This document shows positions 26,813 to 34,700 of a stretch of DNA of 64,000 bases, piece by piece; the stretch's first letter is position 1; every line of letters starts with the position of its first letter. The stretch is from Nostoc sp. TCL240-02. Its GTDB lineage: Bacteria; Cyanobacteriota; Cyanobacteriia; Cyanobacteriales; Nostocaceae. The stretch is from NCBI RefSeq assembly GCF_013343235.1, contig NZ_CP040094.1, forward strand, positions 2,976,501-3,040,500, in the 5' to 3' direction. The notes beneath the pieces were generated by a model. That model did no database searches. It was not told the DNA's origin and saw only the letters and a list, made by a program, of their open reading frames with translations. A program made the translations under genes and the position numbers.

Positions 26813-28396
26813 ATGACTCAACTTAATGGGAATCAGCACAACGGCAATCAGAAAAACGGTAATCAGAAAAATGGAGTTAAGCAAGATTCACCGGTACTTA
26901 CAAAACAACAAAAAGCTGCTCAAGAATCTTTAATTAACTCAAGTAGTCAGGAATTTGAGCAATCAGTTGTCTTGCGCCAATCTCCAGTTTGGTCGCGGAC
27001 AATTATGGTTACTCTTATGGGGTTAGCCTGCTTTGGAATTGGTTGGGCTTATTTTGCGAAAATTGAGCAAGTAGTGCCAGCAACAGGTCAATTAAAGCCG
27101 CAAGGAACAGTCAAAGAAGTTCAGGCTCCTGTTAGTGGAGTTGTGAAAACAGTTAATGTTAAAGATGGACAAGAGGTAAAGCCAGGAGATTTATTGCTGA
27201 CTTTTGATTCCATAGCCAGTGTTGCCGAATTAAATTCTTTGAATAAAATTCGTGTTGCATTAATCAAAGAAAATCAAATTTATCGCCGATTAATGGGGGC
27301 AACTACTGCCGGGGGATCTGAACTGTTATATTTGCGCGGTAATTTGCCACAAGAAACTGCTTTTCTGCTGAAAAGTCGGGTAGCGTTAGTAGAAGAGAAT
27401 GACTTATTACGGACTCAATTAAGAAACTCTGGACGAGATTCTACTTTAGGAATTGATGAGCAGCAACGTCTCCGAGTTGCCAAAAAAGAATTAGATTCTC
27501 GTTCTGCTGCGGCGCAATTAGAAGTAGAGAAAATCAAAAAACAACTAGCTCAAAATAAATTTAAGCTGGAAGATAGTAAAGCAAGTTTAGCCATTCAACA
27601 GGGTATTTTAGATAAACTGAAAATATTATCAGAAGAAGGTGGAATTTCTCAACTTCAGTATCTCAACCAGCAACAAGAAGTACAAAACCGCACGGCGGAA
27701 GTAGCACAACTAGGTGAGGAAGAAAAACGCCTCCAGTTTGATATAGAAAAGGGTCAACAAGAATTAAGCAATACGGTGGCTGTTTCTGATAAAAACGTTT
27801 TGGATAAGATAGCTGATAACAAACAGCGTATTGCTGCAATTGATAGCCAATTCATGAAAGTTATTCTAGATAATGAACAGCGTTTGGCAGATGTCAATAG
27901 TAAAATCTCTCAAACGCAGTTAAACGTTAAGTATCAAGAACTTCGTGCGCCTGTAGCTGGAACAGTTTTCGATTTACAAGCAAAAAACCCTGGATTTGTA
28001 GCGAATCCGACTACAAAAATGCTGCAAATTGTCCCAAAGGAAAACTATATAGCTGAAGTTTTCATCACTAACAAAGATATCGGTTTTGTGCGAAAAGGCA
28101 TGAAAGTAGATGTGAGAATTGACTCCTTTCCTTACAGCGAATTTGGTGATATCAAAGGGGAAGTTATTGGGATAGGGTCAGACGCATTACCACCAGACCA
28201 AACACATCAGTTTTATAGATTTCCGGCAAAAATTTCATTGGATAAACAATCTTTAGTAATTAAGGGTAAAAGCGTCACATTGCAATCAGGTATGTCAATC
28301 AGTGCCAATATAAAAGTACGCGAAGAACGGACTGTGCTTAGTTTATTTACTGAGTTGTTTACCAAGCAAATTGATACTCTTAAAGAGGTACGTTGA
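26813..28396 (+). CDS. HlyD-family membrane fusion protein of the type 1 secretion system
   Basis: 527 residues. A short polar N-terminus has NGNQ/KNGNQ repeats (1-25), then one membrane helix (about 63-82, IMVTLMGLACFGIGWAYF). A biotinyl-lipoyl-like half (VVPATGQLKPQGTVKEVQAPVSGVVKTV), a long coiled-coil hairpin (about 185-365) and the second lipoyl and beta-barrel half (QELRAPVAGTVFDLQA...) follow. It bridges the ABC transporter to the outer-membrane channel (TolC-like, not in this window). It starts 118 bases after the transporter gene on the same strand; one operon is likely. Confidence 0.9.
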   Translation: MTQLNGNQHNGNQKNGNQKNGVKQDSPVLTKQQKAAQESLINSSSQEFEQSVVLRQSPVWSRTIMVTLMGLACFGIGWAYFAKIEQVVPATGQLKPQGTVKEVQAPVSGVVKTVNVKDGQEVKPGDLLLTFDSIASVAELNSLNKIRVALIKENQIYRRLMGATTAGGSELLYLRGNLPQETAFLLKSRVALVEENDLLRTQLRNSGRDSTLGIDEQQRLRVAKKELDSRSAAAQLEVEKIKKQLAQNKFKLEDSKASLAIQQGILDKLKILSEEGGISQLQYLNQQQEVQNRTAEVAQLGEEEKRLQFDIEKGQQELSNTVAVSDKNVLDKIADNKQRIAAIDSQFMKVILDNEQRLADVNSKISQTQLNVKYQELRAPVAGTVFDLQAKNPGFVANPTTKMLQIVPKENYIAEVFITNKDIGFVRKGMKVDVRIDSFPYSEFGDIKGEVIGIGSDALPPDQTHQFYRFPAKISLDKQSLVIKGKSVTLQSGMSISANIKVREERTVLSLFTELFTKQIDTLKEVR

Positions 28397-28576
28397 AGAA
28401 GGCAGGGGGCAGGGGCAGGGAAAATACTGCTTCTCGCGTTAATTTGTAGAAGTAATGTTTACGATGGACTGTTTCGTGATGCAAATTCTAAAACTTGATG
28501 TGATAGAGCGATCGCTATCTGGAGAATAATCTTCTTTCAGAGGGCAATCGCTCAACCTAGTCGCCCCATATTTGCT

Positions 28577-29251
28577 CTACGCTAATGCGGCTACCTTCTC
28601 TAACAAGCCCTGAAAGAGCCTTAAGCCATCGCTATTGCCTAGCATCGTGTCAGATGCCCTTTCTGGGTGTGGCATCATCCCCAAGACATTGCCCTGACGA
28701 TTGCAAATCCCAGCAATGTTGTTCAATGAACCATTGGGATTCTCGCCTTCATAACGAAACACAACTTGCCCGTTATCTTCAATTTCTGCGAGAGTAGCTT
28801 CATCCGCGTAGAATCGTCCCTCTCCGTGGGCAATGGGCAAAGTGATAACTTCACTATTGGTATAGGCTTGCGTCCATGAGAGATTGGTACGCTCAACTTT
28901 CAAGGGGACGCGATCGCAAATAAAATGCAAATCCCGGTTTCTGGTTAACATCCCTGGCAAAAGTTTAGCTTCAGTTAATACCTGAAAACCATTGCAAATA
29001 CCAATGACAAATTTACCCTTTTGAGTATGTTCAACAACCTGTTGCATCACGGGTGAAAAACGTGCGATCGCACCGCAGCGCAGATAATCTCCGTAACTAA
29101 AGCCACCAGGGATGATGACGACATCCAAATCAGCAATGTCTGTTTCTTGATGCCAAACCATGCGAGTTGGTTGTAAAAGCAAATCTCTAGTTACATAAGC
29201 AACATCGCGATCGCAATTAGAACCTGGAAAAACAACAACACCAAATTTCAT
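28577..29251 (-). CDS. purQ: Phosphoribosylformylglycinamidine synthase, glutamine amidotransferase subunit
   Basis: 224 residues. Delivers ammonia from glutamine to the FGAM synthase PurL in purine synthesis. The class I amidotransferase triad is visible: Cys in FVIGICNGFQ, His and Glu in MMPHPERA. The start is set at ATG 29249-29251 (MKFGVVVFPGSNCDRD), the normal N-terminus; the open frame extends further upstream but only by translating a G/A-rich repeat. purS lies 125 bases upstream on the same strand, so they form a purS-purQ unit. purL is not in the window. Confidence 0.95.
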   Translation of the reverse strand: MKFGVVVFPGSNCDRDVAYVTRDLLLQPTRMVWHQETDIADLDVVIIPGGFSYGDYLRCGAIARFSPVMQQVVEHTQKGKFVIGICNGFQVLTEAKLLPGMLTRNRDLHFICDRVPLKVERTNLSWTQAYTNSEVITLPIAHGEGRFYADEATLAEIEDNGQVVFRYEGENPNGSLNNIAGICNRQGNVLGMMPHPERASDTMLGNSDGLRLFQGLLEKVAALA

Positions 29252-29376
29252 GATTAGGGAATGGGGGGAAGGGGGCAGGGGGAAGGGGAAGGGGGAAGGG
29301 GAAGGGGAAGGGGGAAGGGGAAGGGAAATTCCTCTCCTCTGCATCCTTCCCTCTGTCTCTTCTCCATCCCCAATCC
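29252..29376. repeat. Purine-rich tandem repeat between purS and purQ
   Basis: About 29262-29326 is a run of GGGGAAGGG(G)AAG units on the plus strand (pyrimidine-rich in the purSQ transcript), followed by CTCTTCTCC-type sequence that partly complements it. In the mRNA it could form a long pyrimidine tract next to the purQ ribosome site. Confidence 0.7.
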
Positions 29377-29655
29377 CTAAAAGACTCCCGTTTGGGTTTC
29401 GACCTCAATCAACTCAAAGCGGTAATTTTCAATTACGGGATTTGCTAGCATTTGGTCACAAATGCGATCAAGGTCTTGACGAGCTTTCTTTTCCTCAGTC
29501 GAGGTGATGGTGAGTTCAATGTACTTACCAATCCGCACCTGTTCAACGTTATCGTATCCCAGTTGCTGAAGACCGGATTGTACAGCCACACCAGCAGGGT
29601 CTAAGACTGAAGGACGAAGCGTCACAAAAATTTTGGCTAGATACTTGGTTTGCAC
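29377..29655 (-). CDS. purS: Phosphoribosylformylglycinamidine synthase subunit PurS
   Basis: 92 residues, the small subunit that links PurQ to PurL in the three-part FGAM synthase. Typical run: VTLRPSVLDPAGVAVQSGLQQLGYDNVEQVRIGKYIEL. The start is GTG (29653-29655); no ATG is available nearer. First gene of the purS-purQ unit. Confidence 0.93.
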   Translation of the reverse strand: MQTKYLAKIFVTLRPSVLDPAGVAVQSGLQQLGYDNVEQVRIGKYIELTITSTEEKKARQDLDRICDQMLANPVIENYRFELIEVETQTGVF

Positions 29656-29798
29656 GGCTTTTGCTGAATGCTGCGATCGCTATACTATAACTTTCTGTTC
29701 CAACTGAGTGAAAATAAGATTACGAAGCGGTTAAAGTTAATTGATCGATTAACCCATCTAACAGCTTCAACTACAGTGGCATATTTAAATAATTGTCT

Positions 29799-30203
29799 AT
29801 GAGAGCTATACGCACCCGCAGTCAAGAGCGTATTTTCAACTTACTGAAAACCATCAAAAAAGGTATTTCAGCCCAGGATATTTACGTGGAACTACGTAAT
29901 ACAAATCAGAGTATGGGTTTAGCAACGGTTTACCGCTCTTTAGAAGCCTTAAAACTCGAAGGCATGGTACAAGTGCGGAATTTAGCTAATGGTGAAGCCC
30001 TCTACAGCCTAGCCCAGCAAGATAAACATCACCTTACTTGCTTGCAATGCGGTGTCTCAATTCCGATTCATCAATGCCCCGTCCATGACTTAGAAGACCA
30101 GTTAGAAACCAGCCATAAGTTTAAAGTTTTTTACCACACCCTAGAGTTTTTTGGGTTGTGCAGTCAATGCCAGGTAAATCAAGCTACTGAGATTGGTCAG
30201 TAG
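29799..30203 (+). CDS. zur: Fur-family regulator, Zur-like (FurB type)
   Basis: 134 residues from ATG 29799; a TTG two codons upstream is less likely. The N-terminal winged helix (RIFNLLKTIKKGISAQDIYVELRN...GLATVYRSLEALKLEGMV) is followed by a metal and dimer domain with HHLTCLQCG and GLCSQCQ as structural zinc Cys pairs. The short N-terminus and the run IPIHQCPVHDLEDQL agree with the cyanobacterial FurB/Zur group, which represses zinc uptake and, in Anabaena, also protects against oxidative stress. It stands alone; its own promoter must lie in the AT-rich 140 bases upstream. Confidence 0.8.
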   Translation: MRAIRTRSQERIFNLLKTIKKGISAQDIYVELRNTNQSMGLATVYRSLEALKLEGMVQVRNLANGEALYSLAQQDKHHLTCLQCGVSIPIHQCPVHDLEDQLETSHKFKVFYHTLEFFGLCSQCQVNQATEIGQ

Positions 30204-30263
30204 TCACCCAATCTTATGTTTTCTGCACGCGGACTGGTTAAGCCTAACTAGAGGAGTAATGAA

Positions 30264-30500
30264 GTGTTGAGAATTAGCGTTGAAGAAGCAGCTATAAATT
30301 TAAAATCTCTCTTAGAACGAGTAGCTAGGGGAGAAGAAGTAATTTTGCTAGAGCAAGATAAGGCTGTAGCTCGTTTATTTCCTCCGCTACAAAAGAAAGA
30401 ACGATTAGCAAGTATAAAACAATTTCGTGATTCTCTTACGATTAAGGGTGAATCATTGAGCGCAACTGTCATCAATGCGCGTACAGAGGAACGTCATTGA
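30264..30500 (+). CDS. Phd/YefM-type antitoxin
   Basis: 78 residues, starting at GTG 30264 with GAGGAG 7 bases upstream. N-terminal fold as in Phd/YefM or VapB antitoxins: MLRISVEEAAINLKSLLERVARGEEVILLEQDKAVARLFP. The C-terminal tail would hold the toxin. The stop overlaps the TTG start of a PIN-domain toxin fragment by 4 bases, the normal antitoxin-toxin coupling, but the toxin is truncated. Confidence 0.8.
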   Translation: MLRISVEEAAINLKSLLERVARGEEVILLEQDKAVARLFPPLQKKERLASIKQFRDSLTIKGESLSATVINARTEERH

Positions 30501-30600
30501 TTTATTTAGATACAAGCGTTATCGCTCCTTTGTATTGGAGAGAAGCTTTAAGCGATGCAGTTGAACAATTACTACTCAATGAAACTGAAGTAGGTTTGAT
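30497..30600 (+). pseudogene. VapC-type PIN-domain toxin, truncated after about 34 residues
   Basis: From TTG 30497 the chain reads MIYLDTSVIAPLYWREALSDAVEQLLLNETEVGL, a normal PIN N-terminus with the first catalytic Asp (YLDTS). At about 30600 it runs straight into the reversed 3' end of the Uma2 gene, so the remaining acidic residues are gone. A deletion or insertion joined the two. The antitoxin upstream is left without its toxin. Confidence 0.75.
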
Positions 30601-31170
30601 TCAAACAAAACTTAACCAACTAAATACATCTGCAACTGTTAATTGCCAATTTTCTAAAACATTTAAAACGGGTAAAATATCTTGCTTTTCTTTTAATTCT
30701 GGTAATTTTTTTGGTTCAAAAATCATGATTGACTCATCAGCTGAATCGAGCAACCAGCCTAGCTTTGCTCCATTTTGAATAGAAAATATAATTTTGCTGA
30801 TAACTCGGTTAGGGGATTGTTCTGGTGAGAGAATTTCGATTATCCAATCTGGGGGAATTTCAAATTTATTTGTAATTTTTCCATTAGGGAGCAATGGAAT
30901 TCTTTGCCATTCAAAAACTGCAATATCTGGCACTATTGAACGGCCTTGAAATGTACAGCGTAATTCAGGAAAGGCATAAGCTAATTTTTGTAGTTTTGCA
31001 ACTTGATTTATGGCAGAAGCTAATTCAATTTGTAAAGTACTGTGTTCTCCTTGTGGCATAGGTTTTTGGTATATTTGCCCGTTAAAATACTCGCTTGCTG
31101 GCTTTGTCTCTGGTAGTTTTAAGAACTCTTCTACACTTATTACTGTGGTTGGCTGAATAGATAAGGTCAT
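30601..31170 (-). CDS. Uma2-family (DUF820) endonuclease-like protein
   Basis: 189 residues, ATG 31168-31170. Restriction-endonuclease-like fold: GQIYQKPMPQGEHSTLQIELASAI near the N-terminus, VPDIAVFEWQRI with the conserved Asp, and PPDWIIEILSPEQSPNR with the conserved Glu. These proteins are massively expanded in cyanobacteria; a role in DNA cleavage is predicted from the fold and not shown. Its 3' end abuts the broken toxin gene. Confidence 0.85.
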   Translation of the reverse strand: MTLSIQPTTVISVEEFLKLPETKPASEYFNGQIYQKPMPQGEHSTLQIELASAINQVAKLQKLAYAFPELRCTFQGRSIVPDIAVFEWQRIPLLPNGKITNKFEIPPDWIIEILSPEQSPNRVISKIIFSIQNGAKLGWLLDSADESIMIFEPKKLPELKEKQDILPVLNVLENWQLTVADVFSWLSFV

Positions 31171-31231
31171 AATTTTTAACTTATTAAAACTTGATTATGC
31201 TAACAACCTTGCCATATATCAACAGGATATT

Positions 31232-31525
31232 TTAAGAAGCATCTAAAATTGCATCAGCTTGTTCTTGTTCGTGAATAGCAGTATCAATTTGGTCAGGGAA
31301 TGCTTCAGCATAAAGCCATACTGTTACCAAGTTAGCTGCGCTAAGTTGAGGATATTGATCTAGAATATCAGCATCTTTAGCACCTTGTCGTTGATAACTT
31401 ACCAACAACCAAACAGGAATGCGTGTTCCGGCAATACAAGCATCAGCACCCATTACACCAGGGGTTTTGGTAATTCCATCATTGTTGCTACTAATACCTT
31501 GGGTTAAGATGCGAATTGCTTCCAC
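31232..31525 (-). CDS. DUF433-family antitoxin-like protein, start codon uncertain
   Basis: 97 residues counted from GTG 31523-31525. Core of the family: TPGVMGADACIAGTRIPVWLLVSYQRQGAKDADILDQYPQLSAANLVTVWLYAEAFPDQID. Family members usually begin about a dozen residues earlier with a run like LETQLLSLTPAQK, and exactly this run is open upstream (to a TAG), but with ATA where an ATG would fit. So either the GTG is used or the original start was lost. DUF433 proteins often act as antitoxins for DUF5615 PIN-like toxins; no such gene is adjacent. Confidence 0.65.
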   Translation of the reverse strand: MEAIRILTQGISSNNDGITKTPGVMGADACIAGTRIPVWLLVSYQRQGAKDADILDQYPQLSAANLVTVWLYAEAFPDQIDTAIHEQEQADAILDAS

Positions 31526-31649
31526 TTTTTGGGCTGGTGTTAGGGATAGTAACTGTGTTTCTAACCTTTGGGCTGTTATTGGAAACTATCTAGGATTAAG
31601 TATATTTTAACTGGGTTTGACAATTTACTAGACAAGGGCAACGAGGGCA

Positions 31650-31700
31650 ACGCCGAATAGCTCGTCGTAGACATCACGCTAGCTTACCGTCAGGTATCGC
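31650..31700. repeat. Very small dispersed repeat at the 3' end of the NACHT gene
   Basis: On the minus strand it reads GCGATACCTGACGGTAAGC then TAGCG, a relative of the 21176, 22776 and 41007 copies. Its TGA (31690-31692) is the stop codon of the NACHT-WD40 gene, so the repeat supplies the last codons and the stop. Confidence 0.5.
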
Positions 31701-34700
31701 CTAAAATTTGTTCTCTATCTTCCAATGCACCTAACGTTTTGAGAGTGGCAATTTGAGCTAAGGTTAAGCCTTTAATATCTGTGATATTCATGCCAGCATA
31801 AGGCTTATTGTCAAGTGTCTTGAAACAATTACCCGACTGAACATCCCAAAACTTAATTGTTTCATCCCAACTACCACTTATTATGGTTGCGCCATCATTA
31901 CTAACTGTAACTGACCAAACTGAATTACTATGTCCTTGGAGAGTTTTTAAACATTCTCCTGTGTAGATATCCCAGAGTTTAATAGTTTGGTCAGAACTGC
32001 TACTAACTATAACTAAGTCGTTAACAATAGCCATTGATAACACTCGATTAGTATGCCCTTGTAATGTCTTCAAGCACTTCCTGCTCTCGATATCCCATAT
32101 TTTGATTGTTTGGTCGTCACTGCTACTAAATAAAGTTTTACCATCAAGGCTAAATAATACAGAATTGACAGAACTGTCATGTGCTTGCAGAATACTAAGA
32201 CATTCCCCTGTATGTATATCCCACAACCTGACTGTTTGATCATCACTGCAACTAGCTAGAACTGCATTATCATAACTAATTGCCACTGACCATAATCGAC
32301 CTGTATGACCCTGTAGATTATGAATACATTCACTAGTAAGAATATTCCATAGTTTTACTGTACTCTCCCCAGTAGCAGCAGCTACAAATCTACTATCAGG
32401 GCTGATAGCTACTGAATATACTGAACTATTATATTGTCCTTTTTGTTCGCCCATAATAGTCCAGCACTTTCCTGTATGAATATCCCAGATCATGACCGTG
32501 TTGTCACCACCACCGCTAGCTAACAGGGTACATTCAGAGTTAATTGCTACTGACCACACTCGACTCTTATGTCCTTGCAAACTTCTGAGATAGTTTCCAG
32601 TTTTGACATCCCAAATTTTTATTTGACCATCATCTCCACTACTAGCTAAAATTCTATTATCTGCACTTAAACATACGGAATAAACCATACTGGTATATCC
32701 ATATATAGTGTTAAGACATTCTCCTGTGGACGTATCCCAGAGTTTTATTGTTGAATCACTACTAGCACTAACTATAGTGTTATTAGTGATATCTACTGCC
32801 CAAATAGAATTTTGATGTCCTTGTAATATTTTTAGGCATTCTTTTGTATTGATATTCCAAATCTTTACCGTTTGGTCAACGCTACTACTAACTATAGTTT
32901 TATCATCAGAGCTAAAGGTTATTGATAGTATTTTATTAGTATGCCCTTGGAAAATTTTCTCACATTCTCCTGTATTAATGTTCCACAGCTTAATTATTGT
33001 GTCATCGCCACCACTAATAAGTTTTCTTCCATTAGAGGTGATTGCCACAGATAATATCCGACCTGTGTGTCCATGCCAAGTTTTTAAGCATTCACTTGTT
33101 TGAAAGTTCCATAATTTTATTGTTTCATCCCAACTACCACTTGCTACTATTGAACTATCAGAATAAATTGCAACTGAATAAACTGTTGCTGAATGCCCTT
33201 GTAGAGTTCTTAAACATTCTCCTGTATGTGGATTCCAAACTTTTAGTGTTTTATCACTGCTACCACTAACCACGATTGAAGCATCAGAGGTAATTGCTAC
33301 AGAGTAAACTCGACTGGTATGTCCTTGTAATGTTCTTAAGCATTTACCTTTACTTATGTCCCAGATTTTTACAGTTTTATCATCACTACCACTAATTAGA
33401 AATTTGCCATCATTACTAATAGCTACTGAACGTACCCAATCTGTATGATCTTGCAATGTTGAAATATGCTCACTATTTTCAACTTGCCACAAGCGAATTG
33501 AACAATTTGCTTCTCCTGTAGCAAATAACTTACCATCAGGGCTAAATGCTACTGTTAAAACTCTTCCCAAGGCTTCGGTAAAAAAACTTTCATTTAAACT
33601 TGCTTTAGTGAGTGTAAGACCTCGCAAACTCACGCTACTAAAATCAGCCCCCTTAATCACCGTACCACTTAAATCTTTACCTTCTAACGCTGTCCTATCC
33701 ACCTTCACTAAGACTGTCGCTGCATTCCCCCCAACATAACCAACCTCATCCTCACTTTTTCCCCGCGTTCCCTCAATAATCTTAGTTACCGACTCCTTAA
33801 CCTCAACATCAACCATCCCCACTAACAAATCCATCACAGCTTTTGTTAAAGGTGCTTTACCAAAAGTCACCCTCAATTTTTCTAACGATTCACTTATAAA
33901 TCCCTTTAATGCTGGAGTTGGCAGAATCTCTTCAGCTGCATCTACCTGACAACTGAAATAAGCAGACCAACTATAATCAACAGGTGCAGCATCATGATTT
34001 ATCTGGAATCGCACCCGCGCTAAATCCGTAAAATCACTAGCTAACGCTCCCAACTCTGCTACAAATTTATACGCTACAAAAAATTCTAACAGTGAGCGAT
34101 GCGCTGGAGTATAATCACCATCAGCATTGCGGATGAGCATTGTTTGCCCCATCATGTCGTAATGCCAGTGGTCTAAATCCTTCTCTTCTTGTACTACTGA
34201 ACCAAATAATCGCCGAATTCTGTCAGGGAAAAGCCGATAATTGAGGCTCATTTGGTCTGTAGACAGCATTTCCCAAGAAAGTTCGCACAAAAAGTATAGC
34301 TTTTCTGCCAAAGATGTAAACGTGCGATCGCTCTTAATATCCCGTTCCATTTTCCGTCGCACCGCGTACAAGTAAACCCGCGACATATCCACAGGTTTAC
34401 CCGCCTCAATATCTGGCAAAGCTTCCAAAATTAACTCTGTCATCACCGGACGACGGGCTAAATCCAATAATTGCGGATTTCCCATCACTTGTTCAACCGT
34501 TGCAGCTTCCGTTTGATGCGACAATACCAGTCGAATTTGGTCGTCGTTAAATTTCTCCAGTTCCAGCACTTCAAACTGTGGTGTTTCCCCTGTCAGTTGC
34601 TTGGTAGAAGCTTGCAACTCGGCATTGAGTAAAGCGCGTCCTTCCTTAGCTTCGGGAAAATGTTCGGTGCGACAAGTCAAAATAACTTTTGCACCGGGAA

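Noticed and set aside
29252..29344. Longer PurQ with a Pro/Ser-rich N-terminus
   Set aside because: The extension only translates a simple-sequence repeat; the normal PurQ start MKFGVVVFPGSN is at 29251.
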